In this document: in pieces, positions 25,320-32,273 of the stretch
How the letters are laid out: the number at the start of each line of letters is the position of its first letter
Numbering within the stretch: the stretch's first letter is position 1
Translations under genes and position numbers: made by a program
DNA from: Aminobacter anthyllidis
GTDB lineage: Bacteria > Pseudomonadota > Alphaproteobacteria > Rhizobiales > Rhizobiaceae
Length of the DNA stretch: 34,624 bases
Reading direction: 5' to 3'
NCBI RefSeq assembly: GCF_018555685.1
Contig: NZ_JAFLWW010000019.1
Coordinates: 1 to 34,624 of the forward strand
The notes under the pieces: generated by a model
Told to the model about the DNA's origin: nothing
What the model saw: only the letters and a program-made list of their open reading frames with translations
Database searches by the model: none

Positions 25320-25613
25320 TCAGTCCATGATGTACACGACCTTGCGAGTCTGCGGGTCAATGAGAACGGTACGACCGTCCATTACAACATACTGATACTT
25401 GTTGTCGGCAAGCGCGCCTGGCTTGAGGATATCAGGAATGATCGCTCCTAGCACCAGTTCAAAGTTGGATGGACGTTCGACGACCACCGGATTGGCTTTC
25501 ACGTATTCCCGGACAACGACTTCCTCTTCGGGGGTCACGATCACAGTCTGGGCAGCCGTGAATACGGTACCTGCGAGCAGGATGGCGACGGCAAGTGTGC
25601 TTCGGAAAAACAT
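25320..25613 (-). CDS. Exported DUF1236 protein
   Basis: A 97-aa protein with a signal peptide (MFFRSTLAVAILLAGTVFTA, cleavage after AAQ or nearby) and a DUF1236 domain: EEVVVREYVKANPVVVERPS, then YQYVVMDGRTVLIDPQTRKV and VYIMD. The last 25 residues correspond to the C-terminus of the SH3/DUF1236 protein at 19117 (VYVNGQPVLVDAKSRQIVYI). DUF1236 proteins are periplasmic proteins of unknown function common in rhizobia. AGGAGG lies 9 bases before ATG and an EcfG-type promoter lies 30 bases further upstream. Confidence 0.9.
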   Translation of the reverse strand: MFFRSTLAVAILLAGTVFTAAQTVIVTPEEEVVVREYVKANPVVVERPSNFELVLGAIIPDILKPGALADNKYQYVVMDGRTVLIDPQTRKVVYIMD

Positions 25614-25642
25614 CTCAACAACCTCCTGAGTTGATGTGTAAC

Positions 25643-25667
25643 AACCGGTATGGGCCGAAACGGTTCC
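25643..25667 (-). promoter_or_regulatory. EcfG-type promoter (GGTT variant)
   Basis: Minus strand: GGAAC (25667-25663), a 16-base spacer, GGTT (25646-25643). It lies 30 bases before the DUF1236 gene, the same arrangement and -10 variant as for the 46-aa protein gene at 10206. Confidence 0.6.
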
Positions 25668-25761
25668 GTGCTTGGTGGCGCAGGCGTGCCGCGCCCGGGC
25701 GCTCTATGGAACTAAATGCCGCTGCGGCGCTTCATGGCCTGAATGATCATAGGAGACAAAA

Positions 25762-26217
25762 ATGGCCGGCCTCGGACGAATAGCCCTCGCAGCGTTGGGT
25801 ATCCTCGCCTACCAAAACCGCGACAAGCTGGGCGAAATCATCAAAAAAGTTAGCTCTCCAAACACTGACCCTAACAATCCCGGGGGAAACGAGAACGTGT
25901 TTGATCAAGCTGTGAAAGGGGGAATGGGCGGGCTAAGCGATCTCTTGAACCGCTTGAAGGCTGCTGGCTCGGGCGATGCAGTCGACTCCTGGATGGGGAA
26001 GGGGGCAAATCAGCCAATTGGTCCTGCAAATGTAGAGGCTGCAATCGATGAGGAAACACTCGAATCTCTGATCAGGCAAACGGGCATGTCGAGGCAGGAA
26101 ATTCTTGACCGCCTAGCCGTCGACCTCCCAAAAGTCGTAGATGAGATAACACCAGAGGGCACGCTGCCCGAGGAACCGACGCTGCTAGATCCCGTCCCGC
26201 CCCCTCCTAAGCCTTAG
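25762..26217 (+). CDS. YidB-family (DUF937) protein
   Basis: A 151-aa protein of the YidB/DUF937 family. It starts MAGLGRIALAALGILAYQNR, has a glycine-rich middle (GGMGGLSDLLNRLKAAGSGD), the conserved VDSWMGKGANQPIGPANVEA segment, and a helical part EETLESLIRQTGMSRQEILD, RLAVDLPKVVDEITPEGTLP before a proline tail. AGGAG lies 9 bases before ATG. Function unknown. It is divergent from the DUF1236 gene; a GGAAC at 25708 has a poor -10 (GCTT), so EcfG control is doubtful. Confidence 0.88.
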   Translation: MAGLGRIALAALGILAYQNRDKLGEIIKKVSSPNTDPNNPGGNENVFDQAVKGGMGGLSDLLNRLKAAGSGDAVDSWMGKGANQPIGPANVEAAIDEETLESLIRQTGMSRQEILDRLAVDLPKVVDEITPEGTLPEEPTLLDPVPPPPKP

Positions 26218-26536
26218 TTGAATCCTTGCCGGCGATGTCGTCGAATGCCGTTGTCAGGCCGCGCAATGAGGGCGGAGGGGACGACATCAGTTTCATTTGC
26301 GGCTGTGCCCTCAAGGTTGAGCCCTCGGTATGGCACTGTCCGCAGCCGCGCGGGCTGGCCAGCACTGGAATTGTCGCGGAATGCGCCGGATTACTTATTT
26401 AATCAATGCAGCCGTTCGGCCTCAGCCCCCGCGTAGCGGAATGCGCGTTTCCTTTGCCACCGTCAGAACCGTCGGACATCGCGGAGTCTCCAATGGATAT
26501 TAGAGAACTCTAAAACGCGAGGTTGCGAATCGGAAG
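26218..26536. other. Gene-free stretch between convergent genes
   Basis: About 320 bases between the ends of the YidB gene and the small gene at 26537. No motif-bearing frame and no strong terminator were seen. Confidence 0.4.
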
Positions 26537-26761
26537 CTACCCAGCGTCGCGCCCGGCCTTGGTTTGTCGTGCAATCTTGACCAAGGCGTCGATGATTTCG
26601 TCGGGATATTCGTTTTCGGGGCAGAAATCGGCTGCGACCGCCCTTGCCACCTCACTGAGATCGACAGGACAACCCTCAGATGTTGCGATCTTGATGATGA
26701 CGCCACGCATAATGCCGAAATCAAACGCGGTACCGCCGTTCTTCCCGTTGGAGCCTCCCAT
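26537..26761 (-). CDS. Conserved hypothetical, 74 aa
   Basis: A soluble 74-aa protein: MGGSNGKNGGTAFDFGIMRG, VIIKIATSEGCPVDLSEVAR, AVAADFCPENEYPDEIIDAL and VKIARQTKAG. The regular helix pattern and conserved-looking core suggest a real gene; I do not recognise the family. ATG 26761 has GGAGG 5 bases upstream, and the 75 in-frame codons before it look like non-coding sequence. Confidence 0.65.
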   Translation of the reverse strand: MGGSNGKNGGTAFDFGIMRGVIIKIATSEGCPVDLSEVARAVAADFCPENEYPDEIIDALVKIARQTKAGRDAG

Positions 26762-26943
26762 GGCATCCTCCCTAGCGATGGGGCGGAAGCCTGGTATTCG
26801 CTCACAGTCGGCGATGCCATTAAAAGTTACTACCGATGAGTCGTCGTCTATTGATATGGCGTCTCGTTTGCGGCGCCCTGAACCGTCAGGCGCTCCAGCA
26901 GCGAGGCCTGCCGAGGGTCGCCCTCCGGCGGGCCTTCGTTTTT

Positions 26944-27050
26944 GGAACTTAATGAGCCTATCAGAGTTTCTAGTTCTTCGGCGCATAGCCTCCCCCCTCC
27001 GGCCTATGCTCCGAACGAGGGCCTGCCAGACACAACCGTCCGGCAGGCCC
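26944..27050 (+). ncRNA. Candidate small RNA with EcfG-like promoter
   Basis: GGAAC at 26944-26948, a 16-base spacer and AGTT at 26965-26968 resemble an EcfG promoter with a variant -10. About 80 bases downstream is a strong terminator (27019-27050). No convincing coding frame lies between, so a transcript of roughly 75-85 bases is possible. This is inference from promoter plus terminator only. Confidence 0.3.
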
Positions 27051-27056
27051 TATTTC
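27019..27056 (+). terminator. Rho-independent terminator
   Basis: A perfect 9-bp stem (GGGCCTGCC at 27019-27027 with GGCAGGCCC at 27042-27050), a 14-base loop, then TATTTCATTT. The T-rich side shows plus-strand orientation. No annotated plus-strand gene ends here. Confidence 0.65.
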
Positions 27057-27110
27057 ATTTCGGCATGAGGACCTCAATTACCGTTGCATGCCGAAGCTTC
27101 TCTTCGCCCT

Positions 27111-27604
27111 TTAGCCATGACCTTTAGGACCGGACAGCGGCCTTGTTGCCGCGGCGCCTATCGGGGTGGCAAAGTGGCTTGCGTGCAAGAACTCCAGCGC
27201 CCGGCATAGCTCGTCGCGCTTTGCCTGGGGGATGGCCGGTATCGCACGCCCGACGTAGGTCATGCGGTCGTCGGCCTCCATGGCCAGAAGAAGTGACGGC
27301 GCTGCTCCGTGTTTGCGCTCATAGTCGATCACGACGAACTCGCCTGTGATGTATGTCTTGGCTTCGACCCAATCCAAAGATGGGCCGCTGCGGTAGATGC
27401 TGGCGCGGCGCTTGGATACCATGCCTTCGAGATCCATCTTTTCCACCGCGGCGAAGAACTCGGCTCCTGAGCCTTCGAACGCCTGGCTGAATTGCAGCGG
27501 GCACGTGGGTCGGGGATCGCCGAGCAACTCATGCAGCTGCAGCCGCCGATCCTCGCAGCGCACTTGCGCAGGTCTTTGCCATCCAGTCCGAGCAGGTCGT
27601 CGGT
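27111..27604 (-). pseudogene. ATP-dependent DNA ligase (LigD-type) remnant
   Basis: Two frames cover the back half of a LigD-type ligase. The upstream one gives DDLLGLDGKDLRKCA; after a frameshift near 27560 the other continues with DRRLQLHELLGDPRPTCPLQ, FEGSGAEFFAAVEKMDLEGM, VSKRRASIYRSGPSLDWVEA and KTYITGEFVVIDYERKHGAA. The E-G-x-V-S-K and K-T motifs of the adenylation domain are recognisable. The N-terminal part with the catalytic lysine is absent. It is a truncated, frameshifted pseudogene of a non-homologous end-joining ligase. Confidence 0.75.
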
Positions 27605-27861
27605 ATGCAGGGTGGTATGAACGCGGATCGGCGCTTGTCCTTCATGGATCAGCCGCAGCGAAAGCGGCCCGCTTGGTCTTTGCCAAGTCGGGCCGCCTGC
27701 ATTGCGTGTTTGGGCGTGGCAGCCGACGCAATACTCAACTCTCGGACTTAGGCCCTGCATCGACGTCGCACCTCACCGTGCAAGGATGGGGGAGCCTAGC
27801 CAATTCGTACACAATGCAGCCGCATTCTTTTTTCGGGAAACTCTCTTTGGCTAGCAGAGGG

Positions 27862-28131
27862 TTATTCCATGTCGGGCACCTCACCGGCCCGGCAGAGGAT
27901 TGTCGGTTCGCCATACTCGCCGATAACGGAGTTAGCTTCACGGCTCCAGGCGATAACGCCCGCGTGCTCGCTCTCGATTATCTTCGCTAAACGAACTGCA
28001 GCGTCCTCGCTCTGCATCTGGCGCGGATCGAACGCGGGCTTCAGGTCGCCTTCTTCGTCGCGGTTGAAGGCCGCTACCACGATCAGCTTCGGCATCTTCT
28101 GCTGAGGCACGACGTGACCGGTATTCGACAT
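27862..28131 (-). CDS. Hypothetical protein following the SRAP gene
   Basis: An 89-aa protein: MSNTGHVVPQQKMPKLIVVA, AFNRDEEGDLKPAFDPRQMQ, SEDAAVRLAKIIESEHAGVI and AWSREANSVIGEYGEPTILC. Proteins with this pattern accompany SRAP or other DNA-repair genes in rhizobia as far as I recall, but no function is known. AGGAG lies 8 bases before ATG 28131. It starts 11 bases after the SRAP stop, so the two are cotranscribed. Confidence 0.75.
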   Translation of the reverse strand: MSNTGHVVPQQKMPKLIVVAAFNRDEEGDLKPAFDPRQMQSEDAAVRLAKIIESEHAGVIAWSREANSVIGEYGEPTILCRAGEVPDME

Positions 28132-28142
28132 CGAGTAATCTC

Positions 28143-28907
28143 CTAGATCAACGACGCCTGGGATTGAGGTGAAACGAGTTGGGTCGGCGGAAGATCCACA
28201 ACGGTCAGCATGTCGTCAGGCAGCGGACGCTGCAGCTTGCTCGCTTCTGACCAGGGTGCCGTTAGCCACGTGTCAATCTCGCCTTGCGTCGTCAGGATAA
28301 CCGGCATGGCCTTTTCGTGGATCGGGGCGACAACAGCGTTCGGGCTGGTGGTCAGGAAAGCATAGACCTGCCAGTCGAGCACGCCATCACGAATGGTGCG
28401 GGCGCCACGCCAAGGCGTCCAGAGCCCAGCGAAGACCGCCAGCGGCTGGCTTTCGTTGAGCGCAAACCAGAAATTGCGATGCCGGCCAGTGAGGGGGTCT
28501 TTGTCACCTTCGACCGGGCTCGGCTCGGCGAAGCTGGTGAACGGCACGACGCATCTGCTCTCGACGCCGAGATGGGGGACCCAGTGCTTACTGTCGGTGT
28601 GTCGGATGTTGGTTACGCCCTTGTCGGGTTCTTTCTCGAGCAGTGCCTTGAAATCGACGGTCTGACCCTTCGCCTCGAGCTTTGCCGCGCGGGCCTTGGT
28701 CGCCTGAAATTGCACGTTCGAAGCCGTGGGCATTCCCCAGTTGAGCATTGCCAACTGCCGGCGCCCTTCGAAGTTGCGCACCACCGGCCCATTGCGGCCG
28801 GGATAGACGTCGATAGATGGTTCGAGATTGCCCGCGATGTCGTCGAGCACCTTGGTAAGCGCTCGCAGCTCGTCTTGGGATGATGAGAAATTGTAGAGGT
28901 TGCACAT
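28143..28907 (-). CDS. SOS response-associated peptidase (SRAP/YedK-HMCES family)
   Basis: A 254-aa SRAP-family protein, which covalently caps abasic sites in single-stranded DNA through its N-terminal cysteine. Cys2 is in place (MCNLYNFS) and becomes residue 1 after Met removal. Other family marks are NWGMPTASN, NIRHTDSKHW, RCVVPFTSFAEPSPVEGDKD with the conserved Glu, FAGLWTPWRGARTIRDG, and the active-site His in PIHEKAMPVILT. Length is normal. It lies in a run of four minus-strand genes (29435 to 27862), next to a ligase remnant, suggesting a former DNA-repair cluster. Confidence 0.95.
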   Translation of the reverse strand: MCNLYNFSSSQDELRALTKVLDDIAGNLEPSIDVYPGRNGPVVRNFEGRRQLAMLNWGMPTASNVQFQATKARAAKLEAKGQTVDFKALLEKEPDKGVTNIRHTDSKHWVPHLGVESRCVVPFTSFAEPSPVEGDKDPLTGRHRNFWFALNESQPLAVFAGLWTPWRGARTIRDGVLDWQVYAFLTTSPNAVVAPIHEKAMPVILTTQGEIDTWLTAPWSEASKLQRPLPDDMLTVVDLPPTQLVSPQSQASLI

Positions 28908-28938
28908 AGGGGGAGACTGCCGTGGCGTGGGGGTGCCG

Positions 28939-29250
28939 TCAATCGCGGCTGCACCCTAGTGGACCCTGATGATCACCGGGTTCATATGGAGCAGGGTCTC
29001 TGCCGCATGCCTTCACCGCGGCTTCCTGCGCCCTGTACCAGATGACCGAAATTCTCTCGTCTTCCCTGGTGGGTTCCAAATCTTCGCCGTCCAGCGAATA
29101 GAGCGGCTCGTGCGCATTCTCGACCTTCCATGTGGAGTAATCGCCTTGTTCAGGCGTCACGCCGTACATGTCGAGGATTGCCTGAGCTGCCGCGAGGCCC
29201 CGTTGCATTTCGTCTGGCGATGCGCCGGGGATTTCAAGCGTAAGGGGCAT
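28939..29250 (-). CDS. Hypothetical protein, 103 aa
   Basis: A soluble protein starting MPLTLEIPGASPDEMQRGLA, with AAQAILDMYGVTPEQGDYST, DEPLYSLDGEDLEPTRED-like acidic sequence and an AQEAAVKACG helix. No family recognised. ATG 29250 overlaps by one base (TGATG) the stop of the upstream 61-aa gene, which indicates translational coupling and decides the start over a longer frame. The stop lies 31 bases before the SRAP gene. Confidence 0.7.
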   Translation of the reverse strand: MPLTLEIPGASPDEMQRGLAAAQAILDMYGVTPEQGDYSTWKVENAHEPLYSLDGEDLEPTREDERISVIWYRAQEAAVKACGRDPAPYEPGDHQGPLGCSRD

Positions 29251-29435
29251 CAGCAGAGCCTCCCCGTAGATTTCTTGCCCTCGGGCTTGTGCTCGTAGCA
29301 GAACCAATGCGGCGTTTGCTTGCCTGTAGCGAAGCCCCATCCGCCATGCTTCTTGTAGCCGGGGTGCTCACAACAGTGCTCATAGATGCCGCCGGGCATG
29401 CGCGGTGCGGTGTTTGGCTCGTCACTCATGCCCAT
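29250..29435 (-). CDS. Hypothetical 61-aa Cys/His-rich protein
   Basis: A small protein rich in Cys, His, Gly and Trp: MPGGIYEHCCEHPGYKKHGG, WGFATGKQTPHWFCYEHKPE. The arrangement HCCEH..WFCYEH could bind a metal ion such as zinc. Starts at 29435 or six bases later; neither has a clear ribosome binding site. It is first of four colinear minus-strand genes and divergent from the gene at 29490. Family unknown. Confidence 0.65.
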   Translation of the reverse strand: MGMSDEPNTAPRMPGGIYEHCCEHPGYKKHGGWGFATGKQTPHWFCYEHKPEGKKSTGRLC

Positions 29436-29489
29436 AGGTTAGCGTGATGTGAATTGACTCCGCAAGGAGTTTGTTCCTATTTCGTTCTC

Positions 29490-29798
29490 ATGCCCGAGCC
29501 GAACCGAACAACACCCTTTCCGCTGTCCAAGCTGAACGATGCCCGCGATTTCGTCGAGGTTCGATGCGCCTATTGCAAGCGAGCGCACGTCTATTACCCG
29601 ACCGACCTGATGCAGCTGTTTGGCGACGTCGACGTCGATTCTCTTTCCGGCCGGATGAAGTGCGAAAGTGTCCCAGGCGGCCATGGGTTCCTCAAGGTCG
29701 AGCGCATTTTCTCCGGCTCCAGGGAGATGGTGGGGGTGAAGATCCGCCGGCTTGTCGCCATCAAGATCAATCGAATTCCGGTCTGGAAGGAAGAATGA
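29490..29798 (+). CDS. Hypothetical 102-aa protein
   Basis: A protein starting MPEPNRTTPFPLSKLNDARD with a CAYCKRAHVYYPTDLMQLFG segment (Cys-x2-Cys and a single His, resembling half a zinc ribbon), SLSGRMKCESVPGGHGFLKV and a basic end IRRLVAIKINRIPVWKEE. ATG 29490 is the first Met with protein-like sequence. Its stop overlaps the start of the next gene (ATGA at 29795-29798), so the two are translationally coupled. Function unknown. Confidence 0.7.
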   Translation: MPEPNRTTPFPLSKLNDARDFVEVRCAYCKRAHVYYPTDLMQLFGDVDVDSLSGRMKCESVPGGHGFLKVERIFSGSREMVGVKIRRLVAIKINRIPVWKEE

Positions 29799-30187
29799 CG
29801 GCCGCGAAGAAACGTGAGAACTCAAAGCGCTGGTATATCCGCAAGAACCTACCGCATCAGGTCGCCCTCCCGAATGACCTTTGCTGCATGGAGAACTACG
29901 ACTTCCTTGAGCGGTACTGCCAGCGCTTCGAGCCTCGCCCGAGCACCCAGCAAGTCACGGCGAAATGGCCGAACGGCAAGCAGGAAGACTACCGGCTCTA
30001 TTGCTTCGCGAGCAGAGCCGACGCTGACGTCTTTGCGGCCGAGTTCGAAGGAATTCACTTCGACCCAGCAAAGGACCGGGAGCGCGGCCGCGTCAACGGT
30101 GCCTGGCTACGAACCGATGAGTGGAAGCCGATCGAGCGTTGCGGGCCCCTTCAGTTGCCGAGGTTCTTCCGTGAGTATGGCCGCTGA
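29795..30187 (+). CDS. Hypothetical 130-aa protein (intact copy of the 190-366 remnant)
   Basis: A soluble protein: MTAAKKRENSKRWYIRKNLP, ENYDFLERYCQRFEPRPSTQ, EDYRLYCFASRADADVFAAE, FEGIHFDPAKDRERG and EWKPIERCGPLQLPRFF. No named domain is recognised; the aromatic-rich core and YCF.SRADADVF segment resemble a small alpha/beta fold. It starts inside the stop codon of the upstream gene (ATGA overlap). A frameshifted copy of its C-terminal half lies at the left end of the window. Confidence 0.75.
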   Translation: MTAAKKRENSKRWYIRKNLPHQVALPNDLCCMENYDFLERYCQRFEPRPSTQQVTAKWPNGKQEDYRLYCFASRADADVFAAEFEGIHFDPAKDRERGRVNGAWLRTDEWKPIERCGPLQLPRFFREYGR

Positions 30188-30291
30188 TCACCCGCACCAG
30201 GGCGCTTGACCTTCGGTCTCCAGATGATCGCATAGCCCTCGGCGAGCACCACCTTCTCTGCCAGCCGCCCATCGCTGAGCCTGATACGCAC
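30151..30291 (-). other. Short coding-like frame, probably a remnant
   Basis: A minus-strand frame reads VRIRLSDGRLAEKVVLAEGY followed by AIIWRPKVKRP, which looks like part of a real protein. There is no ribosome binding site at the only start candidate (GTG 30291), an upstream TGA closes the frame, and the 3' end overlaps the gene at 29795-30187. It may be a fragment of a broken gene. Confidence 0.3.
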
Positions 30292-30728
30292 CAGCGGTCG
30301 GCGGCCTGAGGTGATCGGGCAGGCATGCTCATCAAGGCTCCAGCTCGTCGGGTTCTGCCTTGTTCAGTGCGCGGGTTTGCCACCTGTTCCGCCAATCCCG
30401 ATGGAAGACCTGGGCAGCAGCGTCTGCCCATCCGCAATGTTGCGACCACTCCATTTTCATTGCTGCATAATCGACCGATCCAAGTCGCTTTTGTCACTTG
30501 GTTGCTACGACCTTTCATCTATCAAACAAATCTTGCTGGGGCTGTATCGCTCCGGCGACCGCAATAGAATGGAAGACCGACGCCACTCGCTTGGAAGGTG
30601 CCTCTTACCAAGCGGGTCATGTATCGTGTCAGGCAATTCTCCAGCTCGATTGCACTCATGAACAAGGCTCGGCGCAGCAGCGGCTCGGCCATCTCGCACA
30701 CGTATCCAAGCCCTTTCGAGACCATGCC
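30292..30728. other. Gene-free stretch before the lyase-like gene
   Basis: About 440 bases. The lyase-like frame is open far upstream, but protein similarity begins only at 30729. No GGAAC-type promoter, operator or terminator stands out. Confidence 0.4.
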
Positions 30729-32273
30729 ATGATAACAATCGACGCATCTCCAACTTGGCAGGACATCGCGCGGATCGGCGATGGTGAGACGCTGGCACTT
30801 GCGCCTGCCGCCTGGGAGCGGGTCGCATTCGCAAACCGGATCGTGGCGCGAATAGTTGAAAACGGCATTCGCGCCTATGGCGTGAATACCGGCGTTGGCG
30901 CGCTGTCGAACACGGTGGTCGAACCTGCCTTGCTGCAGCGACTTTCTCGCAACATCATTTTCAGCCACGCTTGCGGGGTCGGTGATCTGCTGCCGGAGCG
31001 CAGCATCCGTGCCATCATCGCATCGCAGGTGGCCAATTTTGCGCACGGCCATTCCGGAGTGCGACCAGAGGTCGTTCTCAACTTGCTGAGCTTCCTGGAG
31101 CGCAACTGCATCCCAGAGGTGCCGTCTCGAGGGTCGGCGGGATATCTCACGCACAACGCACACATTGCCCTGGTGTTGATCGGCGAGGGCAGGGCGTGCG
31201 TCGCAGGGCGTCGGATGAACGGGGGTGACGCACTGGCCGCTATTGGAATTGAGCCACTGGTGCTCGGCGCCAAGGAAGGCCTCAGCCTGGTCAACGGTAC
31301 AGCCTGCGCTACTGGACTTCTGTGCGTGGCATTGGCACGCGTCGAACGCCTGTTGCGCTGGGCCAATGCAGCTGCGGCCCTGACGCTCGAGGCCGCCGGC
31401 GGCCAAATGGCGGCCTTTGACGAGCAAGTCCTCGCCATGCGCCCGTCGCCCGGTATCGAGGCGGTCGGCGCAACACTGCGCGGGTTGCTCGAGGGCAGCG
31501 GCCTGATTGAGGCGGCCCGCGGGCAGCGCACACAAGATGCGCTCAGCCTTCGCGCTATACCCCATGTGCATGGTGCCGCACTTGAGGTGATGGAGCGTTC
31601 CGCACAGCTGGTCGACCGCGAATTGGCTTCCGTCACGGATAATCCTGCTGTCTCGGGTACGCTGGAAAACCCACTGGTCTTTTCAGAGGCGCATGCAGTT
31701 GCGCCCGCTTTGGGTCAGGCTGCCGACAGTCTGACGATCGCTCTGGCTCAGGTGGCGGCCATGAGCGAGCGACGCATCGACCGCCTGGTCAATCCACTGG
31801 TCAACGATCTGCCGGCGTTTCTCGCCAGCGAAGGCGGCTGCAATTCTGGCTTCATGATCGCGCAGTATACCGCCGCTTCGCTGAGCAACGTGAACCGCCG
31901 CCTGGCGGCCCCGGCTGCGACGGACGGTGGTGTCACATCCGGCTTGCAGGAAGACTTCCTCGCCCATCCAACCGTTGCGGCCAACAAGCTGCTCGCGGTC
32001 ATCGACAACGCCGAATACATCCTGGCAATTGAACTGATGGCGGCAGCGCAGGCGCATGACTTCCTGGCCGGCAAGAAAGGGCGCGCCCCTCGAACAGATG
32101 CGATCTATCGCACTGTTCGCGAGCACGTGGCACATTATGCAGACGACCGCCCGCTATCATGGGACATGGAAACGCTCCGCGATTTCATTCGCTCGGCGGA
32201 TGCGCCCAACAGGCTGACCAGCCGGTATGCGCTGCTTGAGCCGCTGCAGGCGAAACGTCCACCACCAGCTTGA
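30729..32273 (+). CDS. HAL/PAL-family lyase homologue lacking the MIO motif
   Basis: A 514-aa protein collinear with histidine/phenylalanine ammonia-lyases over its whole length: AYGVNTGVGALSNTVV with the catalytic-type Tyr50, LVNGTACATGLLCVAL with Asn189, SERRIDRLVNPLVND, GCNSGFMIAQYTAASLSNVN and DNAEYILAIELMAAAQAHDF. The Ala-Ser-Gly that cyclises into the MIO electrophile is missing: where family members have GSVGASGDLAPLAHM, this protein reads GSAGYLTHNAHI (residues 135-146), a clean three-residue deletion with the flanks retained. The QDxYS tyrosine is replaced by Leu272 (QDALSLR) and the usual GNFHG loop is absent (SEAHAV). The fold should persist, but MIO-dependent deamination should not occur. 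It is convergent with the deacylase gene and overlaps its end. Confidence 0.9.
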   Translation: MITIDASPTWQDIARIGDGETLALAPAAWERVAFANRIVARIVENGIRAYGVNTGVGALSNTVVEPALLQRLSRNIIFSHACGVGDLLPERSIRAIIASQVANFAHGHSGVRPEVVLNLLSFLERNCIPEVPSRGSAGYLTHNAHIALVLIGEGRACVAGRRMNGGDALAAIGIEPLVLGAKEGLSLVNGTACATGLLCVALARVERLLRWANAAAALTLEAAGGQMAAFDEQVLAMRPSPGIEAVGATLRGLLEGSGLIEAARGQRTQDALSLRAIPHVHGAALEVMERSAQLVDRELASVTDNPAVSGTLENPLVFSEAHAVAPALGQAADSLTIALAQVAAMSERRIDRLVNPLVNDLPAFLASEGGCNSGFMIAQYTAASLSNVNRRLAAPAATDGGVTSGLQEDFLAHPTVAANKLLAVIDNAEYILAIELMAAAQAHDFLAGKKGRAPRTDAIYRTVREHVAHYADDRPLSWDMETLRDFIRSADAPNRLTSRYALLEPLQAKRPPPA

